Positions 14,969 through 23,045 of a DNA stretch of 37,806 bases are shown here, piece after piece. A program made the position numbers and the translations under genes. The stretch's first letter is position 1, and each line of letters opens with the position of its first letter. The notes under the pieces were generated by a model that ran no database searches, was not told the origin of the DNA, and saw nothing but the letters and a program-made list of their open reading frames with translations. The stretch covers positions 1-37,806 of the forward strand of contig QMPV01000008.1 of NCBI GenBank assembly GCA_003648765.1, in the 5' to 3' direction. Origin of the DNA: Candidatus Aminicenantota bacterium. GTDB lineage: Bacteria; Acidobacteriota; Aminicenantia; Aminicenantales; Aminicenantaceae.

Positions 14969-16290
14969 TGAGTGATGGGACTTTCCCCGATGTTTCGATT
15001 CTTTAGCCACCAGGAGCAAGAAGGAGAGGTAAAAGCGGTTTGGCCTTGAATAGCCCAATCTATTAGAAAAAGAGCGGCCGGCAAATTTTCTTGGAATATT
15101 TTTTGGATATCAGCTTCTGCGTTGAAAAACCCTCCTCGAAAGCGATCAATCGGAGGAAGTTCGATAGTAAAAGCAGGAATACCAAATTTCCCAAGAGCCC
15201 AATCAGTAGTGTCCCCATTAGTCAAGTAAAAAGATGCTCCGGATTGTCCATAGGAATATTTAGTGCCAAAAACAGCTTTCATTTTCTGAGACATAGTTGA
15301 AGCGAGAAATCTAAGGAGGTCATCTAGATGACTCGGCTTGTTAGTATACCCCCAGGGATAAAGGATCACTTGACTGTAACTGTGATAAGAGACCAAAGCT
15401 TTTAAATGAGGGTGAAGTTCCATGAATTTTTTAATAGCTTGGGATTCAGGTTCGGAGAAAGGAGATGGCCCTCGATAGACATTGGAGGATGGGTCCGGAC
15501 TGGACCCGATATCATCTCGTCCCCACTGATAATCATAATTGCGATTAAGATCTACCCCAAAAAGTCCATGACCCAAATTGCGGCGGTTTTTTCGCCAATA
15601 ACGATAGAAATAAATTGAATATTCCAGACCATCTGGATTGACTAGGGGGATAATCCAGATTTCACTTCGATCGACCAATTTTTGGATTGATGGATCGCGC
15701 TGGTAGTGTTCAACTAGATATTTTGCTAGAAGGAAGGGGACTTCAACTGAAATCCATTCTCGGGCGTGGTGACAGCCAAGAAAGACTACCCCTGGTTCAT
15801 TTTCCTCTAAGGCAGGATTATCCGAAATTTTCAAAGCGTAAATATTGCGCCCTTCGACGCTTTGACCTAAGTTGACCAAGAGACAGCATTCAGGATGAGT
15901 TTCTTCTAAATTAAAAAGGTCAGCTTCAAGTTCAGCATAAGAATGATAGGCTCCATTAAGGCTTGTTTGAATAGAGCCCGGAGAATCAGGATTATTTGCC
16001 GGCTCAAAATTTTCCAGGGAAAAGGGGATGTCTAAATTTTGAAGAAGTTGCAACTCTTGGGGATTGACCACCAAATAGATTTTATTTTCCCACTCTAAAA
16101 GATAATCTAAGGAGTAAGGCTGGAGCCGCTTCAAATACTCTGGCTTTTTACTCAGACTGACAATTAAGGAGTCCCCCCAAGAAGAGGTAGTTCCAGAAAT
16201 CGGGGAAGCAAGAAGGAGAATTAGCCATAGGCCCCACCAACCAAAAAGCAATGAATTTGAAAACTTGCTGATGATTTTGTCTTTTCTCAT
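14965..16290 (-). CDS. Exported zinc carboxypeptidase, peptidase family M14
   Basis: 441 residues. An N-terminal hydrophobic segment (about 14-33) looks like a signal peptide. A propeptide-like region (about 40-112) precedes the M14 domain. Zinc ligands are H175 and E178 in GCHHAREW, and H303 in SYHSYSQ. E377 in FTIELPP is the catalytic Glu. Substrate-binding DLNRNYDYQW (247-256) is present. Family members remove C-terminal residues from peptides or cell-wall peptides outside the cytoplasm. It lies 12 bases after the barrel-protein gene and is probably co-transcribed with it; AGGA precedes the ATG. Its 3' end overlaps the convergent coiled-coil gene by four bases. Confidence 0.92.
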   Translation of the reverse strand: MRKDKIISKFSNSLLFGWWGLWLILLLASPISGTTSSWGDSLIVSLSKKPEYLKRLQPYSLDYLLEWENKIYLVVNPQELQLLQNLDIPFSLENFEPANNPDSPGSIQTSLNGAYHSYAELEADLFNLEETHPECCLLVNLGQSVEGRNIYALKISDNPALEENEPGVVFLGCHHAREWISVEVPFLLAKYLVEHYQRDPSIQKLVDRSEIWIIPLVNPDGLEYSIYFYRYWRKNRRNLGHGLFGVDLNRNYDYQWGRDDIGSSPDPSSNVYRGPSPFSEPESQAIKKFMELHPHLKALVSYHSYSQVILYPWGYTNKPSHLDDLLRFLASTMSQKMKAVFGTKYSYGQSGASFYLTNGDTTDWALGKFGIPAFTIELPPIDRFRGGFFNAEADIQKIFQENLPAALFLIDWAIQGQTAFTSPSCSWWLKNRNIGESPITH

Positions 16291-16302
16291 TTTTTATCCT
16301 AG

Positions 16303-17544
16303 CTAATAATTATAAGAAATAGTTACCCCAAGCTTACCAAGGTGTAAACCGGACTCGTTGCTTATTTCTTTGGCGATAGCTAACCCTAGATCCAAATGAA
16401 AATGAGACCAATGTACCCCAGTCCCTAAGGTAATTCCCAGATAGGCAGTCTTCTCACTTTTCGTGGGCTGAGGGTCGAAAAACGAGCCCAATCTTAGGGG
16501 GAACTCTGTTGAGACTCCGAAAAGTTGAGAAGTTATGGGGTATTCTAAGCCCATAGACAACTGAATGGTGTCTTTGAAGTTTCGCCCCAAATTTTCCTCG
16601 AAGAAATGGGCTTGATAATCTGACCAGCGGAAATAAGTCAGCTCGGCTAGAAGACGGCCAGGGGAATTAAACTCCCAGTAAAAGCCGGTGCCCAAAACTA
16701 GAGGTTGCTGATAAAAATTGTTAGCTTGGGCGGAAATAGTGATATTAGTTTGAAAGAGGGAAGCCCTGTAGCTCAGTTGACTTTCAGCGGTGGCCTTTTT
16801 TTTGAAAGGAGTCCGGAAGGCTAAACTAGCCCACAGATGGTCGTTGAAAAGAAAGGTTAGTCCTCCATTAAGATAAAATCCCCGATAGTCTTCTTGTCGA
16901 TTATCTTGAATAATTATTTGGGAAATAAGCCATTCTTCTTTTACCCTTCTCTGCCAGTTTCCCTGAACAAGATTAAAGCCCAGCCCGACCAATAAATGGC
17001 GGCTGAGGGGGCGAGCCAGAGCCAAATTGAAATTTCGGAGTAGACCCTGTTGATTGTAATTTAATTTATAATAGATTCTTCCTTGGTAGTCCTTTTGCAA
17101 ATCTACCCCAGGTCGGTCGTAGTATTCAAGAAGCCCTATACTAATCCCAATTGTCCAGGCTTTTATTTTAAAGGAGACTCCGCCATAATCGAGAGCACTG
17201 ATATTGTTGGTCACGTTTTCTTGGGTTAAAAGCACTCCAGTGTTCACCAGCCCATAACGATGAAGCGAGGTGTGAAGAAAAGATCCATTAAGAGTGAAAG
17301 TTAAGTTGGCTAATTTGACCAAGAGAGAAGGGTTGGATAAAGAAATTGAATTATTTAGAGGCAGAACAATCTTGCTTATTCCCAGAGCTAGGGAGGCAGC
17401 TGTGGTCAAACCAAAATTATTCCAAGATTGTAAAGGAGCTTCATCTTCATATTGCCCCAGGTTGGTTTGAGCCAGTCCGGAAGAAGTAGACCAGGTAAGA
17501 AGGAAAAGCAGGAAAAAAATAATTAAAGATATTTTTTTCTTCAT
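16303..17544 (-). CDS. Outer-membrane beta-barrel protein (FadL/PorV-like)
   Basis: 413 residues with a clear signal peptide (KKK, hydrophobic 5-17, cleavage around SGLAQ at residue 25). The mature part alternates polar and hydrophobic residues in amphipathic strands, with aromatic girdles and a terminal Tyr (GVTISYNY), the pattern of outer-membrane barrels. The N-terminal NNFGLTTAASLALGIS and ISLSNPSLLVKLAN resemble FadL/PorV-type transporters. It is evidence that the organism has an outer membrane. Substrate unknown. A promoter (TTGAAA-17-TAAAAT) and AGGAAG site lie upstream. Co-transcription with the M14 peptidase is likely. Confidence 0.75.
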   Translation of the reverse strand: MKKKISLIIFFLLFLLTWSTSSGLAQTNLGQYEDEAPLQSWNNFGLTTAASLALGISKIVLPLNNSISLSNPSLLVKLANLTFTLNGSFLHTSLHRYGLVNTGVLLTQENVTNNISALDYGGVSFKIKAWTIGISIGLLEYYDRPGVDLQKDYQGRIYYKLNYNQQGLLRNFNLALARPLSRHLLVGLGFNLVQGNWQRRVKEEWLISQIIIQDNRQEDYRGFYLNGGLTFLFNDHLWASLAFRTPFKKKATAESQLSYRASLFQTNITISAQANNFYQQPLVLGTGFYWEFNSPGRLLAELTYFRWSDYQAHFFEENLGRNFKDTIQLSMGLEYPITSQLFGVSTEFPLRLGSFFDPQPTKSEKTAYLGITLGTGVHWSHFHLDLGLAIAKEISNESGLHLGKLGVTISYNY

Positions 17545-17569
17545 CTTGATCTTCCTAAATTTATTTAAA

Positions 17570-17598
17570 ATTTTATATCAGAGAATTTTTTCTTTCAA
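17570..17598 (-). promoter_or_regulatory. Promoter of the barrel protein/M14 peptidase pair
   Basis: On the minus strand TTGAAA (17593-17598) and TAAAAT (17570-17575) are 17 bases apart. An inverted repeat AACGGA (17597-17602)/TCCGTT (17618-17623) overlaps the upstream edge and could bind a regulator. Confidence 0.55.
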
Positions 17599-17808
17599 CG
17601 GACAGATGGAGAGGTGTTCCGTTAATTATCCTGGCCAAGGAGAATATCTCTGAACTTCAAAGCATTTAATTTGTTGAGTGACCTATAAAAATTTAAATAG
17701 CCCTCATTTTTTGTCACTTTTTTAAATTAGGAGTCGAACTTTTTCCTAGTTGGGGGGAGGCTGAAGAATGTCTCTTGAAGTTGGACTTTCTCTCTACCCA
17801 AAATTGAT

Positions 17809-17837
17809 TTGCAAAATTGGGATATCTGTGCTATAGA
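17809..17837 (+). promoter_or_regulatory. Extended -10 promoter of fabH
   Basis: TTGCAA (17809-17814) and TATAGA (17832-17837) are 17 bases apart, with TG one base upstream of the -10 box. This promoter covers the in-frame TTG at 17817, so that codon cannot be the translation start on this message. Confidence 0.65.
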
Positions 17838-17864
17838 AAACAATTTAAAAAGAGGGCGAGAGAG

Positions 17865-18851
17865 ATGAAAATAAAAAGAATTAAAATTGTGGGTACGGGA
17901 TTCTATGTGCCGGACAAAATTCTGACCAATCAGGACTTGGAGAAGATGGTTGACACCTCAGATGAATGGATTGTGACCCGCACTGGTATTCGAGAAAGAC
18001 ATATTGCCTCTGAGGAACAAGCTACTTCAGATTTAGCTGCGGAGGCGGCCAGAAGAGCTCTTCAGGATGCTGGACTTACGGCAGAAGAAGTAGATTTAAT
18101 CTTAGTGGCCACTTCCACACCTGATACAATTTTTCCCTCCACAGCTTGTCGGGTCCAACATAGTTTAGGAGCCGATCATGTCCCGGCTTTTGATCTTTCA
18201 GCGGGGTGTACCGGATTCCTTTACGGTATGATTGTCGCCGAAGGGCTTATCCTTAATGGCCCGGCACGCCGGGTCTTGCTAATTGGGGCTGAATTATTGA
18301 CGAAGATTACTAACTGGGAGGATCGTTCAACCTGTGTTTTATTCGGTGACGGCGCCGGAGCAGTGATTTTGGAAGAAAGTCAAGATGATTCGGGTATGCT
18401 TTCTGCTTACTGGGGGGCGGACGGCTCTTTGGGAGAATTACTCATTCTTCCTGGAGGAGGCACTAGGATTCCGGCCTCTCATGACTCGGTTGACCAAAAG
18501 TTGCATTATCTTCAAATGAAGGGCAATGAGGTCTTTAAACATGCGGTGAAAAGGATGGGAGAAGCAGCCGTAGAGGCTTTGAAAATAGCCGGATTAAAAA
18601 AGAAAGATGTTGATTTTTTAGTACCTCACCAGGCTAACATTAGGATTATTGATGCCACGGGTCAGCGATTGAAACTTCCACCCGAAAGAGTCTATACTAA
18701 CATTCAAAGATATGGGAATATCTCCGTGGCCTCGATCCCGGTGGCTATTCATGAATTAAAAGAAAGTGGCCAATTGAAGAAAGGTGATATTTTAGTGTTT
18801 GTCGCCTTTGGCGCCGGTTTCACTTGGGCAGCTGTAGTTTATCGATGGTAA
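17865..18851 (+). CDS. fabH: Beta-ketoacyl-ACP synthase III
   Basis: 328 residues from ATG 17865. A longer frame opens at TTG 17817, but that codon lies inside the promoter and the added 16 residues match nothing. FabH condenses acetyl-CoA with malonyl-ACP to start fatty-acid synthesis. The triad is visible: C115 in FDLSAGCTGFLYG, H255 in VPHQANIRI, and N285 in YGNISVASI. The early motif DEWIVTRTGIRERHIA is also typical. No other fab gene is adjacent. The ribosome site is weak (GAGGGCGAGAG). Confidence 0.95.
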   Translation: MKIKRIKIVGTGFYVPDKILTNQDLEKMVDTSDEWIVTRTGIRERHIASEEQATSDLAAEAARRALQDAGLTAEEVDLILVATSTPDTIFPSTACRVQHSLGADHVPAFDLSAGCTGFLYGMIVAEGLILNGPARRVLLIGAELLTKITNWEDRSTCVLFGDGAGAVILEESQDDSGMLSAYWGADGSLGELLILPGGGTRIPASHDSVDQKLHYLQMKGNEVFKHAVKRMGEAAVEALKIAGLKKKDVDFLVPHQANIRIIDATGQRLKLPPERVYTNIQRYGNISVASIPVAIHELKESGQLKKGDILVFVAFGAGFTWAAVVYRW

Positions 18852-18892
18852 GTGAGTAAGTTAAAGTTGGAGTACCTGGCCAATTTTTTCTC

Positions 18893-18922
18893 TTGAAGTT
18901 AAATAAGGCTAAGATTTATGAT
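18893..18922 (+). promoter_or_regulatory. Promoter of the amidohydrolase gene
   Basis: TTGAAG (18893-18898) and TATGAT (18917-18922) are 18 bases apart, followed by GGAGGGG before the ATG at 18957. Confidence 0.5.
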
Positions 18923-18956
18923 GAAAAGGTGAATTTTAAATGGAGGGGTAATAAGC

Positions 18957-20675
18957 ATGAAAAAAATTAGTAGAGTTTGTTTTTTTCTGATTGGGATATT
19001 TCTTGTCTTTAATCTGGGCTGCCAGAAAAAAATGGAAGAGGCTGATTTGGCTTTTATTAATGGTCAGATAGTGACCATGGATGAAAAGACGCCGGAGGCA
19101 GCCGCTGTAGCTGTTAGAGATGGAGTGATTATAGCCGTGGGCTCAAGAGAAGAAATTAATCATTATATTTCTGATAGAACAGAAGTAATTGACCTGGAAG
19201 GCAAAACTTTAATTCCAGGTTTTATTGATTCTCACGCTCATTTTATGGGGATTGGTCGCTCCAAGTTAACTCTTGATTTGAGGTCTTGTCGCAGTTGGGG
19301 CGAAATTGTGGAAAAGGTTAAAAAGGCGGTAGCCCAAGCTCGGCCGGGAGAATGGATTTTAGGTCGGGGATGGCATCAAGAGAAATGGCAGGCAACACCC
19401 CAGCCGAATATTGATGGTTTACCCTTTCATCATCAATTAAGTGCTGTTTCCCCTGACAATCCGGTCTTTCTCACGCATGCCAGCGGCCATTCGGCTATTG
19501 CCAACGCCCGGGCTATGGAGCTGGCCGGTGTTACTTCAAAAACACCTGATCCTGAGGGAGGAGAGATTGTTCGGGATAAACGAGGCCAGCCGATTGGAGT
19601 TTTCCGGGAAACAGCTCAGGGATTGATTAGCCGAGCTTATGCCCGTGATCAGGCGAAGAAATCTCCTGAAGAAAGAATAAGGGAATTGGAGAAGATCGCT
19701 CTTCTTGCAGCCGAAGAGTGTGTGGCCAAAGGAGTTACTTGTGTTCATGATCCAGGAGTTTCTTTTGAGACCATTGACTTATATAAGCGCTTAATTGATG
19801 AAGGGCGGTTGAAAATAAGATTATATGTGATGATTAATGAGAGTAATGATCGCCTAGCTCAAAGAATAGATGAGTACCGTCTTGAGGGTTATGGCCAATA
19901 TCATTTGACTGTCCGAGCTATTAAAAGATTTATGGATGGGGCCCTGGGGGCTCACGGTGCCTGGTTACTGGAACCTTATACGGATTTGCCCACTAGTACC
20001 GGTTTTAACACCACTCCTCTTGAAACTATCCGTCAGACAGCTTTATTAGCCATTGAAAATGACTGGCAGCTTTGTATCCATGCTATTGGTGATCGGGCCA
20101 ATCGGGAAGTGTTAAATATTTACGAGGAAGTCTTTAAGACGCATCCTGAAAAGAAAGATTTACGTTGGCGGATTGAACATGCCCAGCATCTTCATCCGGA
20201 GGATATTCCTCGTTTTGCCCAGTTAGGAGTAATAGCTTCCATGCAAGGAATTCATTGTACTTCTGACGGTCCTTGGGTCACCAAGAGGTTGGGAGCCAAA
20301 AGAGCTGCCGAAGGGGCTTATGTCTGGAGAAAATTACTCGATTCAGGAGCCCTCATTTGTAATGGTACCGATGCTCCAGTAGAGGATGTCGATCCAATTA
20401 AGTGTTTTTATGCTTCTGTAACCAGACGGTTGGATGATGGGTCGTTCTTTTATCCCGATCAAGCAATGACCCGGGAAGAAGCTCTCCGCTCTTACACTCT
20501 CAATGGAGCTCTGGCTTCTTTCCAAGAAAAAATTCTTGGTAGTATTACCCCCGGAAAATTGGCTGATTTCGTGGTGCTTTCTCAAAATATTCTTACCTGT
20601 CCTGATGACCAGATTCTCCAGACAGAAGTATTGATGACTTTTATTGGGGGCAAGCTGGTTTATAAAAAAAAGTAA
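18957..20675 (+). CDS. Exported amidohydrolase lipoprotein (YtcJ-like)
   Basis: 572 residues. Signal peptide with lipobox LVFNLGC (16-22), so C22 should be lipidated and the enzyme membrane-anchored outside the cytoplasm. The body is a metal-dependent amidohydrolase of the YtcJ/exoenzyme regulatory type: ADLAFINGQIVTMDEKTPEAAAVAVRDGVI, the HxH motif in IPGFIDSHAHFMG, AIKRFMDGALGAHGAWL, CIHAIGDRANREVL, RIEHAQHLHPEDI, and GTDAPVEDVDP near the C terminus. Relatives hydrolyse amide bonds in small molecules; the substrate here is unknown. GGAGGGG lies upstream of the ATG. It precedes tlpA-ccdA, which has its own promoter. Confidence 0.88.
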   Translation: MKKISRVCFFLIGIFLVFNLGCQKKMEEADLAFINGQIVTMDEKTPEAAAVAVRDGVIIAVGSREEINHYISDRTEVIDLEGKTLIPGFIDSHAHFMGIGRSKLTLDLRSCRSWGEIVEKVKKAVAQARPGEWILGRGWHQEKWQATPQPNIDGLPFHHQLSAVSPDNPVFLTHASGHSAIANARAMELAGVTSKTPDPEGGEIVRDKRGQPIGVFRETAQGLISRAYARDQAKKSPEERIRELEKIALLAAEECVAKGVTCVHDPGVSFETIDLYKRLIDEGRLKIRLYVMINESNDRLAQRIDEYRLEGYGQYHLTVRAIKRFMDGALGAHGAWLLEPYTDLPTSTGFNTTPLETIRQTALLAIENDWQLCIHAIGDRANREVLNIYEEVFKTHPEKKDLRWRIEHAQHLHPEDIPRFAQLGVIASMQGIHCTSDGPWVTKRLGAKRAAEGAYVWRKLLDSGALICNGTDAPVEDVDPIKCFYASVTRRLDDGSFFYPDQAMTREEALRSYTLNGALASFQEKILGSITPGKLADFVVLSQNILTCPDDQILQTEVLMTFIGGKLVYKKK

Positions 20676-20682
20676 AGAGTTA

Positions 20683-20711
20683 TTGCCAAAAGAGGGGAAG
20701 AACCCTATAAT
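20683..20711 (+). promoter_or_regulatory. Promoter of tlpA-ccdA
   Basis: TTGCCA (20683-20688) and a consensus TATAAT (20706-20711) are 17 bases apart. A second TATAAT lies at 20726-20731, and AGGAG precedes the start codon. Confidence 0.65.
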
Positions 20712-20740
20712 TATCATCTAAATTCTATAATTAGGAGAAA

Positions 20741-21241
20741 ATGATGAAGAAAGTGCTCTTTATTTCTTTACTCAGCTGTTTTCTTTTAGCCTGGCTGTGG
20801 CCATCACTGATAATAAGTGCTGAAAAGGAATATCCTCCTGCCCCTGATTTTACTTTGACTGATTTAAATGGTCAGACTATTTCTCTGGCCGATTTTGAGG
20901 GCAAGGTTATTTTCTTAAATTTTTGGGCCACCTGGTGCCCTCCCTGTCGACAAGAAATTCCTGGTTTTATTGAAATTTATGAGAAATATAAAGATAAAGG
21001 AATGGTCATTATTGGTATCTCAGTTGATCGAGGAGTAAGCAAAGTTAGAGAATTTGTAAATGATACTCATATTCCCTATCCAGTGGCCATGTTTACCAAT
21101 GAAATTATTAAGGCTTACCAACCTGGCCGTTTTATTCCCACCACAATTATTATTGACAAAGAGAAAAAAATCAGAGACAAGCATGTTGGCTACATGGATA
21201 AAGAGACTCTGGAAAGATATTTTTTAGATTTAAATAAATAA
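20741..21241 (+). CDS. tlpA: TlpA-family thiol-disulfide oxidoreductase
   Basis: 166 residues from the first of two adjacent ATG codons; AGGAG fits the second (20744) equally well. A signal peptide or anchor (about 4-27) precedes a thioredoxin fold with active site WCPPC (C66 and C69) inside LNFWATWCPPCRQEIPGF, and the cis-Pro region GRFIPTTIIIDKEKKI. It reduces disulfides outside the cytoplasm, for example during cytochrome c or exported-protein maturation. ccdA starts 21 bases downstream and would supply the electrons, so the pair reads as one redox unit. No cytochrome c genes are in view. Confidence 0.93.
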   Translation: MMKKVLFISLLSCFLLAWLWPSLIISAEKEYPPAPDFTLTDLNGQTISLADFEGKVIFLNFWATWCPPCRQEIPGFIEIYEKYKDKGMVIIGISVDRGVSKVREFVNDTHIPYPVAMFTNEIIKAYQPGRFIPTTIIIDKEKKIRDKHVGYMDKETLERYFLDLNK

Positions 21242-21262
21242 GCCAACTTAATTCAACATCCA

Positions 21263-21976
21263 ATGTCTGGCACAGAAAATATCTCGGTTTTTGTAGCTTT
21301 TTCAGCTGGATTACTTTCCTTTCTTTCCCCCTGTATTCTGCCTTTAATTCCCTCCTATCTGGTTTTTATTACTGGAGTTTCACTGGACGAGATGTCTCAT
21401 GAGGAAAACTTGAAAAAAGTCAGAAAGATAGTCATCGGGAATTCCTTGCTTTTTATTCTCGGTTTTTCCCTGGTGTTTATTTCTCTTGGAGCCTCAGCCA
21501 CATTTTTGGGACGTTTTTTGGCCGAGAATATCCACTGGCTGGAAAGAATAGGTGGGGTCATTGTTATTATTCTGGGACTCCATTTTGCTGGAGTTTTCAA
21601 AATAGCTTTTCTGGAGAGAGAAAGAAAGTTCCATCTTCAAGAGAAACCATTGGGAATGCTAGGCACAGTCATTGTGGGAATGGCTTTTGGAGCGGGTTGG
21701 ACTCCATGTGTTGGCCCCATTCTAGGAGCTATTCTAACTATGGCCGCCTCTACTCAAAGTCTAATAAAAGGCATTATTCTTTTGGCGGTTTATTCCATCG
21801 GGCTAGGTCTGCCCTTTCTTTTAGCCGGTGTTTTAATTAATAAATTTTTTGAGTATTTCCAATCTATCAGGAAGTATTTTCGAATTATTACCATTGCTGG
21901 TGGAGTGTTATTGATTTTGATTGGAGTATTGCTCATAACAGGTTACTTCTCCTCTATGTCGGCTATGTTGCAGTAA
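21263..21976 (+). CDS. ccdA: CcdA-type thiol-redox membrane transporter
   Basis: 237 residues with six membrane segments. The two redox cysteines are C24 in LLSFLSPCILPLIPSYLVF and C149 in GAGWTPCVGPILGA, the standard CcdA/DsbD-beta pair. It carries reducing power from cytoplasmic thioredoxin across the membrane to partners such as the TlpA protein encoded 21 bases upstream. The ATG has no clear ribosome site and translation may be coupled to tlpA. The downstream stem CTGCTGA/TCAGCAG (22066-22092) has no T run. Confidence 0.93.
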   Translation: MSGTENISVFVAFSAGLLSFLSPCILPLIPSYLVFITGVSLDEMSHEENLKKVRKIVIGNSLLFILGFSLVFISLGASATFLGRFLAENIHWLERIGGVIVIILGLHFAGVFKIAFLERERKFHLQEKPLGMLGTVIVGMAFGAGWTPCVGPILGAILTMAASTQSLIKGIILLAVYSIGLGLPFLLAGVLINKFFEYFQSIRKYFRIITIAGGVLLILIGVLLITGYFSSMSAMLQ

Positions 21977-22124
21977 TTATGGCTGACTTTCAGTGAAGGA
22001 GATAAATTCTGTTCTTATTTTTAAGAAATTGAGGTTTTGCTCATAAAAATTTTAAGTCGATTTCCCTGCTGAGGGTTATTTCCTTTCAGCAGAATTAGAC
22101 CAAAAAAGTAAGATTATTTCGAGT

Positions 22125-23045
22125 CTATAAGGGAGAAGTTTCTTCATACTTCAGAAGCCGAGCCCAACGGCGATCAACTTCTTCTTGAATAAGGGCAATG
22201 GCTTCAGCTGTAAGATGGCGAAATCTTCCCTGGCGCATCAAATATTCTTCAACTGGCTTTTTCTCTCGAGGTTTAATATTTATTTTCCAAGTGCTGCCTT
22301 CCTCTACTTCGAAGAGGGGAAAAATACAAGTTTGAACAGCCAATTTACCTAATTTTATTGTGTCCTCGGGTCTTGTTTTCCAGCCGGAAGGGCAGGGGGC
22401 ATAAATATGAATAAATCGAGTTCCTTTGATATTTTTGGCTTTAAGAACTTTGCGGTAAAGATCTTCAGGATAGGAAATATTCGCTGTGGCGACATAGGGA
22501 ATACGGTGAGCTGCCAAAATAGCATCAATATCTTTTTTAGGCCGGTTCTTATAATGCTTAACTGGAGTCGTGGTGGTCCAAGCTCCAAAAGGGGTAGCCG
22601 AGCTGCGCTGAATCCCAGTATTCATGTAGGCTTCATTATCATAACAGACATAAATGATGTCATCATTTCTTTCGGCTACTCCAGAAAGAGCCTGGATGCC
22701 AATATCAAAGGTGCCTCCGTCTCCTGCCCAAGCTACTACCTGTGTTTCATGATCGCCCACCATTTCTAAACCAGCTTTAAGTCCGGCGGCAGAAATAGCC
22801 GCGGTTTCAAAGGCGCAGTGAAATATGGGGACATCTAGTGAAGAATAAGGAAAAGGTCCATCGATGACAGACCAACAGCAAGCGGGGATACAGAGGGCGG
22901 TTCTTTGGCCTAAGGCCTTAAGGACATACCTCATAGCTAAAGTAGCCCCGCAGCCTTGACAGGCAAGATGCCCTGAATGCATATATTCTTCAAGGGGAAG
23001 AGTAAGACGCATTTTATTCTGTTTCTTTTTCTGGGGATGATTCAT
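22125..23045 (-). CDS. porB: Pyruvate:ferredoxin oxidoreductase, beta subunit
   Basis: 306 residues. It binds thiamine diphosphate (AWAGDGGTFDIGIQALSGVAERNDDIIYVCYDNEAYMNTG) and holds cysteines for one [4Fe-4S] cluster, including CQGCGA near the N terminus and APCPSGW further on. With the alpha, gamma and delta subunits it oxidises pyruvate plus CoA to acetyl-CoA and CO2, reducing ferredoxin, and can run in reverse in some anaerobes. The C-terminal region (VEEGSTWKINIKPREKKPVEEYLMRQGRFRHL) is typical of PorB. It is last in the porGDAB operon and overlaps the porA stop by four bases. A related 2-oxoacid such as 2-oxoisovalerate cannot be excluded as substrate. Confidence 0.93.
   Translation of the reverse strand: MNHPQKKKQNKMRLTLPLEEYMHSGHLACQGCGATLAMRYVLKALGQRTALCIPACCWSVIDGPFPYSSLDVPIFHCAFETAAISAAGLKAGLEMVGDHETQVVAWAGDGGTFDIGIQALSGVAERNDDIIYVCYDNEAYMNTGIQRSSATPFGAWTTTTPVKHYKNRPKKDIDAILAAHRIPYVATANISYPEDLYRKVLKAKNIKGTRFIHIYAPCPSGWKTRPEDTIKLGKLAVQTCIFPLFEVEEGSTWKINIKPREKKPVEEYLMRQGRFRHLTAEAIALIQEEVDRRWARLLKYEETSPL

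Larger units (their letters stand above)
17545..17864. other. 320-base divergent intergenic region
   Basis: This region carries the divergent promoters of the barrel-protein operon and of fabH, listed separately. Between them, 17625-17800, I see no open frame or fold I can name. Confidence 0.5.

Noticed and set aside
17817-17864. Longer FabH starting at TTG 17817
   Set aside because: The codon lies within the predicted promoter and the extra residues do not resemble FabH.
20343-20717. 124-codon minus-strand frame overlapping the amidohydrolase end
   Set aside because: It runs antisense to conserved amidohydrolase blocks, and most of it disappears if the real gene is accepted.
22066-22092. 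Terminator between ccdA and porB
   Set aside because: The stem CTGCTGA/TCAGCAG is real but neither side has a T run, so I do not call it a terminator.
22407-22769. 120-codon plus-strand frame inside porB
   Set aside because: It is antisense to conserved PorB motifs with no independent start signal.
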